Origin: Scatosoma sp045614565
GTDB lineage: Bacteria; Bacillota; Clostridia; Christensenellales; Borkfalkiaceae
Reading direction: 5' to 3'
DNA: 64,000 nucleotides
NCBI GenBank assembly: GCA_045614565.1
Contig: JAZLDG010000101.1
Span: 1-64,000 of the forward strand
The translations under genes were made by a program, and so were the position numbers. The stretch's first letter is position 1. Each line of letters opens with the position of its first letter. Positions 25,959 through 33,866 of the stretch are shown here, piece after piece. The notes under the pieces are model-generated. The model worked only from the letters and a program-made list of their open reading frames with translations. It was not told the origin of the DNA and did not search any database.

Positions 25959-26219
25959 TTGTGGGATTATATAGAGCAAAGGGTGATTAAATGCGCGGAA
26001 TATATCGTTGCGACGGGTTGTACGGTGCGGGCGTGTTCGGCGCATTTTGAAATTAGTAAATCGACGGTACATAAAGACGTTTCCGAACGCTTAAAATATA
26101 TAGACACGGATTTATACGAACGCGTACAGTCGGTGTTAAAGCTGAATTTAAGCGAACGACATATTCGCGGTGGCATTGCCACGCAAAAGAAATATCAACG
26201 CGAAAGCAAAAAGGCGTAA
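25959..26219 (+). CDS. spoIIID: Sporulation transcriptional regulator SpoIIID
   Basis: 86 residues. It matches SpoIIID closely: DYIEQRVIKCAEYIVATG, the helix-turn-helix ISKSTVHKDVSERL, and the C-terminal basic tail SERHIRGGIATQKKYQ. SpoIIID is a mother-cell DNA-binding protein that switches gene sets during sporulation. I choose the TTG start at 25959: GGAGG lies 8 bp upstream at 25946-25950, and the resulting N-terminus (MWDYIEQR) aligns with other SpoIIID proteins. It is monocistronic with its own terminator. No clean sigma-A promoter is visible upstream, which fits control by a sporulation sigma factor, though I cannot identify a sigma-E element with confidence. Confidence 0.92.
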   Translation: MWDYIEQRVIKCAEYIVATGCTVRACSAHFEISKSTVHKDVSERLKYIDTDLYERVQSVLKLNLSERHIRGGIATQKKYQRESKKA

Positions 26220-26224
26220 AGGGT

Positions 26225-26260
26225 AAAAAGAGACGAAAAATACGTTCTCTTTTTCTTTTT
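26225..26260 (+). terminator. Terminator after spoIIID
   Basis: AAAAAGAGA pairs with TCTCTTTTT, followed by CTTTTT. Confidence 0.7.
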
Positions 26261-26274
26261 ATGGCGTGGAACGC

Positions 26275-26303
26275 TTGAATTTTTTTGCGAAAAGTGGTAA
26301 TAT
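26275..26303 (+). promoter_or_regulatory. Promoter of tyrA
   Basis: TTGAAT, 17-bp spacer, TAATAT; the ribosome-binding site GGGAGAG precedes the ATG at 26334. Confidence 0.55.
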
Positions 26304-26333
26304 GATAAAGAAAGCTTTTCGGGAGAGAAACGA

Positions 26334-27158
26334 ATGAAAAAGATAGCGGTTGTGGGACTTGGAATTATCGGCGGCTCGATATGCGGCGCGCTTACCAAAG
26401 CGGGGTATACGGTAGATGGATTTAGCCGCGGAGAAACTTCCATAGAGTACGCTTTGCAAGCGGGTTATATACGCGCAAAAGCGACCGATCTTGCTAAGTA
26501 CGACGTCGTTTTTATTGCCGTTCCGCCTTACGCAACGTTGGACTATTTACGAAACGCAAAATTCAAGGACGGCGCGCTCGTCACGGATATTTGCGGCGTG
26601 AAAGAAATCGTAGAGAAAACGGTATACGAGCGTCCGCGAAATTACCGTTACGTCGGTATTCATCCGATGGCGGGAAAAGAAACGTCGGGGATTGCGTCCG
26701 CAACGCCTGATCTTTTCAAAAACGCGAACTTGATTATTACGCACGCGCCGCAAACGCAGGAAGCGGACGTAGCGGAAATTAAAGAATACGCCCAAGCGAT
26801 GGGCTTTGGGAAAATCGTGGAATGTAGCGCGGTCGAACACGATCAAAAAATCGCTTTGACGTCCCAGCTCGCGCATATCGTTTCCAACGCATACGTAAAA
26901 AGCGAGCAGGTCGACGGTTGCGAAGGCTTTACGGGCGGGAGTTTTCAAGATATGACCCGTATTGCGGGTGTGGACGAAACCGTATGGACGCCTTTATACG
27001 CTTGTAATCGCGAAAATATCGCACACGAATTAAGCGGTTTAATCGACCGTTTGACCGTATATCGCGACGCGCTTCTTGCAGGCGACGATGAGAAACTTTC
27101 TCAAACCTTAAAAGAAGGCAGATTGATACGGGAAAGAATAAAACGCGGAAATCATTAA
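26334..27158 (+). CDS. tyrA: Prephenate dehydrogenase
   Basis: 274 residues. It converts prephenate to 4-hydroxyphenylpyruvate with NAD+ in tyrosine synthesis. The Rossmann motif is VVGLGIIGGSICGAL at the N-terminus. GIHPMAGKETSG holds the conserved His of the active site, and TSQLAHIVSNAY the substrate-binding His. There is no fused chorismate mutase and no C-terminal ACT domain, so feedback control by tyrosine through ACT is absent. It stands alone between two terminators, with no other aromatic amino acid genes nearby. Confidence 0.9.
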   Translation: MKKIAVVGLGIIGGSICGALTKAGYTVDGFSRGETSIEYALQAGYIRAKATDLAKYDVVFIAVPPYATLDYLRNAKFKDGALVTDICGVKEIVEKTVYERPRNYRYVGIHPMAGKETSGIASATPDLFKNANLIITHAPQTQEADVAEIKEYAQAMGFGKIVECSAVEHDQKIALTSQLAHIVSNAYVKSEQVDGCEGFTGGSFQDMTRIAGVDETVWTPLYACNRENIAHELSGLIDRLTVYRDALLAGDDEKLSQTLKEGRLIRERIKRGNH

Positions 27159-27196
27159 AATAATCGGGGTTTTTGTGAAAAAATCCCGATTATTTT
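27157..27196 (+). terminator. Hairpin after tyrA
   Basis: AAAATAATCGGG pairs perfectly with CCCGATTATTTT. The hairpin starts on the last bases of the tyrA stop codon. Confidence 0.6.
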
Positions 27197-27205
27197 ACAA
27201 AATAG

Positions 27206-27234
27206 TTTACAATATGCAAAATATTTGTTATAAT
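27206..27234 (+). promoter_or_regulatory. Promoter of the DUF1934-MBL-rho operon
   Basis: TTTACA, 17-bp spacer, TATAAT. Confidence 0.7.
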
Positions 27235-27267
27235 ATTGTAGAATAAAGTCGAAAAAGGAAGAAAAAT

Positions 27268-27651
27268 ATGCAGACGTGTGACGTAACGATATCCACGAAA
27301 ACGAATGGACAAGAGAATAAAATTTCCCGCCACGGTGAAATGGAGATCTCTTTAACGTCGGCAAAGGTATCTTATATAGAAGAAAACGCACGCGTTACGC
27401 TTGCGCTCGAAAATGGTGTCGTTACCATTGCTCGAGATGGGGATTATTCGATTTTTCTCGTTTTAGAACGGGGAAAAATGCGTGAGGGAAGCTTGGGAAT
27501 AAACGGCTCGGAAGGCAGTATTCATACGAATACTTATCGTGTAGCCTATTCCTTAACGGAAAATTCCTTGCTTTTGTCGTTGCATTACGATTTATTGACG
27601 GGCGGAGATCCGCAACGAATGAAAATTCGCTTATTTTCAAAATTTATATAA
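27268..27651 (+). CDS. DUF1934 family protein (YwiB-like)
   Basis: 127 residues, mostly predicted beta strand. It matches the DUF1934 pattern: an N-terminal strand CDVTISTKTNG, a central ARVTLALENGVVTIARDGDYS, and a closing STRAND-turn pattern ending MKIRLFSKF. The family forms a small calycin-like beta barrel of unknown function and in other Firmicutes is often near argS or rpoE. Ribosome-binding site GGAAG. First gene of a probable three-gene operon with the MBL hydrolase and the Rho-like protein. Confidence 0.65.
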   Translation: MQTCDVTISTKTNGQENKISRHGEMEISLTSAKVSYIEENARVTLALENGVVTIARDGDYSIFLVLERGKMREGSLGINGSEGSIHTNTYRVAYSLTENSLLLSLHYDLLTGGDPQRMKIRLFSKFI

Positions 27652-27662
27652 AGGGGTAGCGT

Positions 27663-28304
27663 ATGAAAATTGAATATCTGGGACATTCTTGTTTTCGTAT
27701 AAGCTCTAACGACGGCGTGATTATCGTAACCGATCCGTACACGGGCGTAGGATATTCCTTGCCAGTGGATTTACGCGCGGACGTCGTTACGGTCAGCCAC
27801 GGGCATTTCGACCATAATTATACGGACGCTTTGCAAGGCAGATACGTTTTGATTTCCGAAACGGGTACGTATATCCAAAACGGGGTTACGGTAACGGGAA
27901 TTTTAAGCGATCACGATCCGCACGGCGGAACGCTTCGGGGTAAAAACGTGATTTACAAAATCACGGTGGACGGCGTAACCGTTTGTCACTTGGGGGATCT
28001 TGGCGAAGCGTGCAATCAAGATTTGCTTGCAAAAATCGGCAAAGTGGATATTTTGCTCGTTCCCGTCGGCGGGAAATATACGATTGATGCAAGCCAAGCC
28101 AAAGAATACGTGGAACGTATTTGCCCCAAAATTGCAATTCCGATGCACTACCGTCCCCAAGACGGAACGATCGATATTACGGACGCTACGGCGTTTTTAA
28201 GCTCGTTTGACAAAGTGACGGCGTTGGGAAATGTGCCTTTAACGGTTTCTTTAAGCTTAAAAGAAGCGGAAAATACGCAAATAATATATATGGAGCGGAA
28301 ATAA
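27663..28304 (+). CDS. MBL-fold metal-dependent hydrolase
   Basis: 213 residues. The fold is shown by YLGHSCFRI, the metal ligands in VSHGHFDHNYT (HxHxDH), CHLGDLGE and a late HYRPQDG. This spacing matches the UPF0173 group of small metallo-beta-lactamase-fold proteins, which are probably di-zinc hydrolases with unknown substrate. Ribosome-binding site AAGGGG. It lies 11 bp after the DUF1934 gene, and the Rho-like gene starts one base after its stop codon. Confidence 0.82.
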   Translation: MKIEYLGHSCFRISSNDGVIIVTDPYTGVGYSLPVDLRADVVTVSHGHFDHNYTDALQGRYVLISETGTYIQNGVTVTGILSDHDPHGGTLRGKNVIYKITVDGVTVCHLGDLGEACNQDLLAKIGKVDILLVPVGGKYTIDASQAKEYVERICPKIAIPMHYRPQDGTIDITDATAFLSSFDKVTALGNVPLTVSLSLKEAENTQIIYMERK

Positions 28305-28305
28305 C

Positions 28306-29778
28306 ATGTTTAATCAAGACGACGTTATACAATTTAGCGAAACGGCAAAAGCATTTCTCTCAAAACAGAATATCAATTATTTACGTGCGTACGCAAGATG
28401 CGTAGGCGTGGAAAAGCCTACGGAAAAAAAGAAAGAAGATTTAATTCAAGCCGTTATCGATATAAAAACGGGGAAATTATCCCCGATTGAACAATCCAAA
28501 CGCGGCGCCCCTTTGCGTAACGATTATTTCCCGAATGAAATCCCGCGCTATATTGACGCTTTGGTAAACGAAATGCTTTTGAAAACGCATCTTAAAAAGG
28601 ATAAAAACGAACGCGGCGTTCCCATCGTTTTTCATTCCCCAGATTACGTGGAAGAAAAAGTAGAAGATTTACCGTTAAACCCGTTCAATTTGGGCAAAAT
28701 TTACCGCGGACAAATACAATATTTTAATAACGTACCTTGCTTGATACCCTTAAACTGCAAAAAAGGCAAGGAAACGGTAATTTTTTCCGAGAAACAGTTG
28801 GAAGATTACGAGCTTCGGGAAGGGGATATCGTCACTTGCAAAGCCAAACGCGGAGAAAACGCGCTTGTTGCGGATATCGTTTTGACGCGTAATGACCTTG
28901 TAGTAACCCCCGACGATCCTTACCGTAATCATTTTGAAGACGGCATACCTTGTTATCCCAAAGACAAAATCCGCTTTGTAACCGACGGGGAAAATAACAG
29001 CGTTGTAATGAAATATTTAGACTGGGTTTTCCCGATCGGTAAAGGACAACGCGGCTGCATCGTTGCTTCTCCGAAAAGTGGGAAAACGAGTCTTTTATAC
29101 GAAATGGCGCAAGCCGTTCGCAAAGCGAATAGAAACGTGGCGCTTTTAACCTTGCTCGTCGATCAATCGCCTGAAAACGTGGCGAAATTCCAAGCGGTTT
29201 TACGCGACGACGAGATTGTGGCTACGACCTATGAAGATGAGCCTGAAAAACAGGTTTTTGCGGCGGAATTTCTCTTAAAAAGAGCCAAACGCTTGGTAGA
29301 AAGCGGGAGAGACGTCGTGCTTCTTATCGACGCGTTTAACGCGCTTGCGTGGGCGTATAACGATACAGACGCGTCTTCGGGCGGTAAGACGTTGGAAGGT
29401 GGCTTGGAGAGCAAGACGCTTCATTATATAAAGAAATTCTTTGCGGCGGCGCGTTGCTTGGGCGAACAAGGCTCGTTGACGATCGTCGGTGCGGTTTCGT
29501 CGGGAACGGGCAATCCCGCCGACGAGCTTATTTGCCGAGAGCTTGCTTCAGTTGCGAACTTGGATATTCGTTTTAACGAAGATTTAGCCGTAAAACGGAT
29601 ATATCCCGCTTTTGATTTGCTTGCTTCTAGTACGCATAACGAAGGGACGTTAAAAGACGACGATTTGGATAGATACTTGCGTTTGATTTATATCCCCGAC
29701 AACGGAATGGAAAAATTATTAAAAGATTTAGATGAAAGTTTGACGTACGAAAACTTTTTAGAAAAAATTAAAAATTAA
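28306..29778 (+). CDS. rho: Rho-like transcription termination factor with altered catalytic residues
   Basis: 490 residues. The order matches Rho: an N-terminal helical region, an OB-fold-like RNA-binding part (about 125-205), then the RecA-like ATPase with GKGQRGCIVASPKSGKTSLL (P-loop Lys260/Thr261). The Walker B Asp is kept in VVLLIDAFNALAWAYN. Other hallmark residues are not. The catalytic DERPEEV is DQSPENV (Gln287, Ser288). SITRLARAYN is AFNALAWAYN. The R-loop FKGTGN is LASVAN, and the arginine finger SGTRREE is SSTHNEG (His444, Asn445). Overall similarity over the full length makes the family assignment safe. By known Rho biochemistry these changes should strongly reduce ATP hydrolysis and translocation. 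It may be a structural or regulatory paralogue, or a lineage-specific Rho with different chemistry. Confidence 0.82.
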   Translation: MFNQDDVIQFSETAKAFLSKQNINYLRAYARCVGVEKPTEKKKEDLIQAVIDIKTGKLSPIEQSKRGAPLRNDYFPNEIPRYIDALVNEMLLKTHLKKDKNERGVPIVFHSPDYVEEKVEDLPLNPFNLGKIYRGQIQYFNNVPCLIPLNCKKGKETVIFSEKQLEDYELREGDIVTCKAKRGENALVADIVLTRNDLVVTPDDPYRNHFEDGIPCYPKDKIRFVTDGENNSVVMKYLDWVFPIGKGQRGCIVASPKSGKTSLLYEMAQAVRKANRNVALLTLLVDQSPENVAKFQAVLRDDEIVATTYEDEPEKQVFAAEFLLKRAKRLVESGRDVVLLIDAFNALAWAYNDTDASSGGKTLEGGLESKTLHYIKKFFAAARCLGEQGSLTIVGAVSSGTGNPADELICRELASVANLDIRFNEDLAVKRIYPAFDLLASSTHNEGTLKDDDLDRYLRLIYIPDNGMEKLLKDLDESLTYENFLEKIKN

Positions 29779-29780
29779 GA

Positions 29781-29808
29781 AAAACGGACGGTTTTCCGTC
29801 CGTTTTTT
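29781..29808 (+). terminator. Terminator after the Rho-like gene
   Basis: AAAACGGACGG / CCGTCCGTTTT stem with TTTT loop and a T tail. The following stretch to 29937 is AT-rich with nothing else I recognise. Confidence 0.9.
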
Positions 29809-29937
29809 GCGCTAAAAACTGAAAGTATTTTATTTTCAAATACCTGTTTTTTTTAGGCGTTTCGTTTTTCCCTTGAAAATGCTTGATTTCTCGTGTTTTT
29901 ACATTATTTTTTGAAGATTTATCTATAATTTTTTTCT

Positions 29938-29953
29938 ATACCATATTTTGTGT
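29938..29953. promoter_or_regulatory. NrdR-like box 1
   Basis: ATACCATATTTTGTGT matches 13 of 16 positions of the NrdR consensus ACACWATATMTWGTGT (from memory). It lies just upstream of the nrdD -35. Confidence 0.55.
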
Positions 29954-29961
29954 TCATAAGC

Positions 29962-29989
29962 TTGACTTTACCACAAGATATGGTATAAT
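29962..29989 (+). promoter_or_regulatory. Promoter of nrdDG
   Basis: TTGACT, 16-bp spacer, TATAAT. NrdR-like box 2 fills the spacer and enters the -10. Confidence 0.7.
29971..29986. promoter_or_regulatory. NrdR-like box 2
   Basis: On the minus strand ATACCATATCTTGTGG matches 13 of 16 consensus positions. It starts 33 bp from box 1, about three helical turns, the spacing typical of paired NrdR sites. Confidence 0.6.
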
Positions 29990-30011
29990 ATTAAGGCACG
30001 ATTAAAAGAAT

Positions 30012-30027
30012 ATACAATATATTGTAT
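30012..30027. promoter_or_regulatory. NrdR-like box 3 (perfect palindrome)
   Basis: ATACAATATATTGTAT is a perfect 16-bp palindrome matching 14 of 16 NrdR consensus positions. It lies downstream of the -10 in the nrdD leader. Confidence 0.5.
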
Positions 30028-30111
30028 GAGGGTGAAAGAAAAACCACAAGCTGAATTGTGTGTACGAAAGAAAAAACGCTTTGGGGAAAGAAGCGCAGAA
30101 GGAGAAACGGT

Positions 30112-32295
30112 ATGAAGGAAATGAAAATTATTAAAAGAAGCGGTCAAGAAGTCGTTTTTGATAAGGAGAAGATTGTTGCGGCTATTCGCAAAGCGAATAA
30201 AGAAGTAGGCGAACGCCACCGTATTTCGGAAGCGGCGTTGCTTGCGATCGTAGACGTCGTTACGGAAGAATGTGCAAATCTCGGTCGTTCTCCGCACGTC
30301 GAAGAAATACAGGATATGGTCGAAAACCGTTTGATGGCTTCTATGTCTTTCGTTTTGGCCCGTAAATATATTACCTATCGTTATACCCGTGAGTTGGTCA
30401 GAAAGTCCAACACGACGGACGCGCAAATCTTGACGCTTATCGAATGTAATAACGAAGAAGTTAAGCAAGAAAACTCTAATAAGAACCCGACGGTGAACAG
30501 CGTTCAACGCGACTATATGGCAGGGGAAGTTTCCAAAGATCTTACCCGTCGTATTTTGTTGCCCGACGATATCGTTGCGGCGCACGATCAAGGTCTTATT
30601 CATTTCCACGACGCCGATTATTTCGCGCAACATATGCACAACTGCGATCTTGTAAACTTGGAAGATATGTTGCAAAACGGTACGGTTATTTCGGGTACGC
30701 TTATCGAAAAACCGCACAGCTTTTCCACGGCTTGCAATATTGCTACGCAAATTATCGCGCAGGTCGCGTCCAATCAGTACGGCGGTCAAAGTATTTCGCT
30801 TACGCACCTTGCACCGTTTGTGGATATCAGCCGTAAAAAAATCCGCGTAGAAGTGGCAGAAGAGCTTGCAAATCTCGGCGTTTACGACGAAGCGCATATC
30901 GTGGAAATGGCGGAAAAACGCTTGCGCGACGAAATTAGAAGGGGTATTCAAACCATTCAATATCAAGTCGTTACCTTGCTTACCACCAACGGTCAAGCTC
31001 CGTTCGTAACGGTGTTTATGTACTTGAATGAAGCGCGTAACGAGCAAGAAAAGGCGGATCTTGCGCTCATTATTGAAGAAACGCTCAAACAACGTATTCA
31101 AGGCGTTAAAAACGAATCGGGGGTTTGGATTACGCCCGCATTCCCCAAGCTTATTTACGTGCTTGAACCCGATAACATTTCCGAAGATCAGCCGTATTTC
31201 TATCTTACGGAGTTGGCGGCAAAATGTACGGCAAAACGTATGGTGCCCGATTATATTTCCGAGAAGAAGATGCTGGAATATAAAGTAGATAAAAACGGGG
31301 AAGGACATTGCTATACCTGTATGGGTTGCAGAAGCTTTTTGACGCCGTACGTCGATGAAAACGGGAAACCTAAATATTACGGAAGATTTAATCAAGGCGT
31401 CGTAACCATCAATCTCGTTGACGTCGCGTTGTCTTCAGGAAAAGATCAAGCCAAGTTCTGGGAAATTTTCGACGAGCGGTTAGAGCTTTGCTATCGTGCT
31501 TTGATGCACAGACATAACCGTTTGCGCGGTACGTTGTCCGATGCTGCACCCATTTTGTGGCAGTACGGGGCTTTGGCAAGACTGGAAAAAGGTGAAACGA
31601 TTGACAAACTTCTTTTCGGCGGATATTCCACCATTTCGCTTGGTTATGCGGGCTTGTACGAATGTGTTAAGCATATGACGGGTAAATCGCATACTGACGA
31701 TGAAGCGAAGCCGTTTGCGCTTGCCGTTATGCAACGAATGAACGATAAGTGTAAGGAATGGAAAGAGAAAGAAAATATCGATTTCTCGCTGTACGGAACG
31801 CCGCTTGAAAGTACGACGTACAAATTCTCGAAGTGCTTGCAAAAGCGTTTTGGCGTAATCCCTGGCGTTACGGATAAGAATTATATTACGAATAGCTATC
31901 ACGTACACGTGTCCGAAGAAATCGACGCGTTTACCAAGCTTAAATTTGAAAGCGAATTCCAACAGCTTTCGCCCGGTGGAGCGATTTCGTACGTAGAAGT
32001 TCCGAATATGCAAAATAATATCCCCGCAGTTATTGCCGTTATGAAATTTATCTACGAGAATATTATGTACGCGGAATTGAATACCAAGAGCGATTATTGT
32101 CAAGTTTGCGGTTATGATGGGGAAATTCAAATCCAAGCGGATGAATCAGGTAAACTCGTTTGGGAATGTCCTTGCTGTAAAAACCGCGATCAGGCGAAAA
32201 TGAACGTTGCAAGACGGACCTGCGGATATATCGGCACGCAATACTGGAATCAAGGCAGAACGCAAGAAATTAAGGATAGGGTGTTGCATCTTTAA
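30112..32295 (+). CDS. nrdD: Anaerobic (class III) ribonucleoside-triphosphate reductase
   Basis: 727 residues from ATG 30112, which has AAGGAG at good spacing; upstream in-frame codons lie in the regulatory leader. An N-terminal ATP-cone (about 1-95, KIIKRSGQEVVFDKEKI) senses ATP/dATP. The barrel has HFHDADYFAQHMHNCDLVNL and the active-site Cys region YTCMGCRSF. The C-terminus has a four-Cys zinc site (CQVCGYDG and CPCC). The glycyl radical motif RRTCGYIGTQYWNQGR puts the radical on Gly705. The enzyme makes dNTPs without oxygen, with formate as the usual reductant of this class. It is transcribed with its activase and probably repressed by NrdR. Confidence 0.95.
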   Translation: MKEMKIIKRSGQEVVFDKEKIVAAIRKANKEVGERHRISEAALLAIVDVVTEECANLGRSPHVEEIQDMVENRLMASMSFVLARKYITYRYTRELVRKSNTTDAQILTLIECNNEEVKQENSNKNPTVNSVQRDYMAGEVSKDLTRRILLPDDIVAAHDQGLIHFHDADYFAQHMHNCDLVNLEDMLQNGTVISGTLIEKPHSFSTACNIATQIIAQVASNQYGGQSISLTHLAPFVDISRKKIRVEVAEELANLGVYDEAHIVEMAEKRLRDEIRRGIQTIQYQVVTLLTTNGQAPFVTVFMYLNEARNEQEKADLALIIEETLKQRIQGVKNESGVWITPAFPKLIYVLEPDNISEDQPYFYLTELAAKCTAKRMVPDYISEKKMLEYKVDKNGEGHCYTCMGCRSFLTPYVDENGKPKYYGRFNQGVVTINLVDVALSSGKDQAKFWEIFDERLELCYRALMHRHNRLRGTLSDAAPILWQYGALARLEKGETIDKLLFGGYSTISLGYAGLYECVKHMTGKSHTDDEAKPFALAVMQRMNDKCKEWKEKENIDFSLYGTPLESTTYKFSKCLQKRFGVIPGVTDKNYITNSYHVHVSEEIDAFTKLKFESEFQQLSPGGAISYVEVPNMQNNIPAVIAVMKFIYENIMYAELNTKSDYCQVCGYDGEIQIQADESGKLVWECPCCKNRDQAKMNVARRTCGYIGTQYWNQGRTQEIKDRVLHL

Positions 32296-32822
32296 TGAAT
32301 TACGCAACGATAAAATGGATGGATATAGCAAACGGCGAAGGGGTGCGTATTTCCCTGTTTGTATCGGGTTGTACGCATCGTTGTAAAAATTGCTTTAATC
32401 AAATCGCTTGGGATTTTTCTTACGGCGAAAGCTTTGACGAAAACGTACAAAACCAGATTTTGACGGGGCTTGCGTCGCCATTTATTGCGGGCTTGTCTTT
32501 GCTTGGCGGCGAGCCGTTCGAGCCGCAAAACCAAGAAGCGTTGTATCCGTTCGTAAAAGAAGTGAAAAAGCGTTTTCCACAAAAAACTGTTTGGTGCTAT
32601 ACGGGTTTCGTGTTGGACGAAAAAACGGGTGAACTCGTTGAAAAGCATAAAAATACCCCGTATACGAAAGAATTGATTTCTTTGATAGACGTACTTGTAG
32701 ACGGACCGTACGTGGAAGAATTGCACGATATTCGCTTGAAATTCCGCGGTTCTTCTAATCAAAGAGTGATAGACGTACAAAAAACCTTGCAAACAAAAGA
32801 AAGTGTCTTGTATATGGACTAA
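32295..32822 (+). CDS. nrdG: Anaerobic ribonucleotide reductase activating protein
   Basis: 175 residues. A radical SAM enzyme that abstracts a hydrogen from the NrdD glycine. The 4Fe-4S cysteines are in SGCTHRCKNCFNQIAW (Cys26, Cys30, Cys33), and LSLLGGEPFEPQNQ is the SAM-binding GGE motif. The start overlaps the nrdD stop by one base (TAATG), giving tight translational coupling. A GC-rich hairpin follows the stop codon. Confidence 0.94.
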   Translation: MNYATIKWMDIANGEGVRISLFVSGCTHRCKNCFNQIAWDFSYGESFDENVQNQILTGLASPFIAGLSLLGGEPFEPQNQEALYPFVKEVKKRFPQKTVWCYTGFVLDEKTGELVEKHKNTPYTKELISLIDVLVDGPYVEELHDIRLKFRGSSNQRVIDVQKTLQTKESVLYMD

Positions 32823-32831
32823 AAAAAACCC

Positions 32832-32866
32832 CCGCCGCATACGATAACGTATGTCGGCGGATTTTA
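32832..32866 (+). terminator. Terminator of nrdDG overlapping the next start codon
   Basis: CCGCCGCATACG pairs with CGTATGTCGGCGG (one bulge) around ATAA, then an ATTTTATTT tail. The ATG used by the next gene (32851) is in the right arm. Confidence 0.7.
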
Positions 32867-33528
32867 TTTGGAAAAAAGTATGGAAAATAAGCGTCGTTGC
32901 GTTATGCTTTTTTGTCACGGGCGTCAGTTTCGTTTACGCATACGTATTGACGGGAGTGGAAAAGGTATATTTATCGGATAATTTTTATTTCTTGGTTTCC
33001 AAAACGGTAAACGTAGAAGTCGGGGCTTTTGAAAGCTTGCAAAACGGCGGCGCGGGATATATATTAGAAGAAAATGGACGGGAATACGCCGTTTTAAGCG
33101 TTTATTTTACGGAAGAAAAGGCGTTACGGGTACAGAACGGCTTGGCGGAAGAAACGTTGTTATTGCGTAAAAAAACGAACGATTTATATTTGAAAACGCG
33201 GTCGGATAAAGCATTGGCAAATACCTTTAAGAACGCGTTTTCCTGCTTAAAAAGTTGTATGGAAATTTTGAGTGAAGAAATCGTGCGTTTGGATAACGGA
33301 GCAACCCAAGAGTCCAGTAAACGCATTTTGCGTATATTGCAAAAACAATACGATTATTTGGAATATGAATATAAAAAAAGCTTTCCCGATTTTGCAAAAT
33401 TGTGTGAACGCGCGGAAAAAGCACTCGGGAAAATCGTAGCGGGGACGGTATACGTCAAGGATTTGCGGTATTTTCTGTGCGAACTTTGCGTTTCGTATAA
33501 CGGATTAGCGGATACGTTTGAACTATAA
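32851..33528 (+). CDS. Membrane-anchored protein, weakly SPOR-like
   Basis: 225 residues. A single N-terminal membrane helix (about residues 11-33, ISVVALCFFVTGVSFVYAYV) is followed by an extracytoplasmic domain. Residues about 45-95 (FYFLVSKTVNVEVGAF to FTEEKALRVQNGL) have the strand-helix rhythm of a SPOR domain, which binds cell-wall glycan, but the match is weak. The rest is helical and Lys/Glu-rich. The only plausible start, ATG 32851, sits inside the nrdDG terminator hairpin and has no clear ribosome-binding site, so expression may be low or structure-controlled. Function unknown; a cell-wall or sporulation role is a guess. Confidence 0.6.
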   Translation: MSADFIWKKVWKISVVALCFFVTGVSFVYAYVLTGVEKVYLSDNFYFLVSKTVNVEVGAFESLQNGGAGYILEENGREYAVLSVYFTEEKALRVQNGLAEETLLLRKKTNDLYLKTRSDKALANTFKNAFSCLKSCMEILSEEIVRLDNGATQESSKRILRILQKQYDYLEYEYKKSFPDFAKLCERAEKALGKIVAGTVYVKDLRYFLCELCVSYNGLADTFEL

Positions 33529-33561
33529 AAATAAATTTTCTCAAAAAGCATAAAAATTTTG

Positions 33562-33595
33562 AAAAAAGCAGGAAAAAACGCTTGCTTTTTTCTTT
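33562..33595 (+). terminator. Terminator before tRNA-Thr(CGT)
   Basis: AAAAAAGCA pairs with TGCTTTTTT. The right arm overlaps the -35 of the following tRNA promoter. Confidence 0.6.
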
Positions 33596-33610
33596 TTAAT
33601 TGAGTATAAT
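33582..33610 (+). promoter_or_regulatory. Promoter of tRNA-Thr(CGT)
   Basis: TTGCTT, 17-bp spacer, TATAAT; 35 bp before the tRNA. Confidence 0.65.
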
Positions 33611-33645
33611 GAATAAGCTGTCGTTGAGAGAGCAACAAAAAATAT

Positions 33646-33721
33646 GCTACTGTGGCTCAGTCGGTAGAGCAGCTGATTCGTAATCAGCAGGTCGCCGGTT
33701 CAAGTCCGGCCAGTAGCTCCA
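33646..33721 (+). tRNA. tRNA-Thr (anticodon CGT), CCA encoded
   Basis: The acceptor GCTACTG pairs perfectly with CAGTAGC. The D arm is GGCTCAGTCGGTAGAGC. The anticodon stem GCTGA/TCAGC closes TTCGTAA, which gives CGT. The T arm has GGTTCAAGTCC, followed by T and an encoded CCA. This is the second threonine isoacceptor in the window. Confidence 0.95.
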
Positions 33722-33723
33722 AC

Positions 33724-33768
33724 AACAAGCGTTTATGCAAAAAATAATGCATAAACGCTTGTTTTCTT
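33724..33768 (+). terminator. Terminator after tRNA-Thr(CGT)
   Basis: A perfect 16-bp stem (AACAAGCGTTTATGCA / TGCATAAACGCTTGTT) with a T-rich tail. The next 98 bp to tmcAL are AT-rich and carry one 13-bp direct repeat (TTATATAAATATT at 33776 and 33867) but no gene. Confidence 0.85.
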
Positions 33769-33866
33769 TGTATTATTATATAAATATTCTTTAATTTTAA
33801 CTATAATCGTAACTTTTGGGCTGTAATTTGGGTTGTAAATTCGGTTAATATACAGGAAATTCAACC

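Noticed and set aside
29968..31395. Minus-strand frame of 475 codons opposite nrdD
   Set aside because: It covers the nrdD promoter and coding region antisense, with Arg/Phe/Ile-rich shadow composition.
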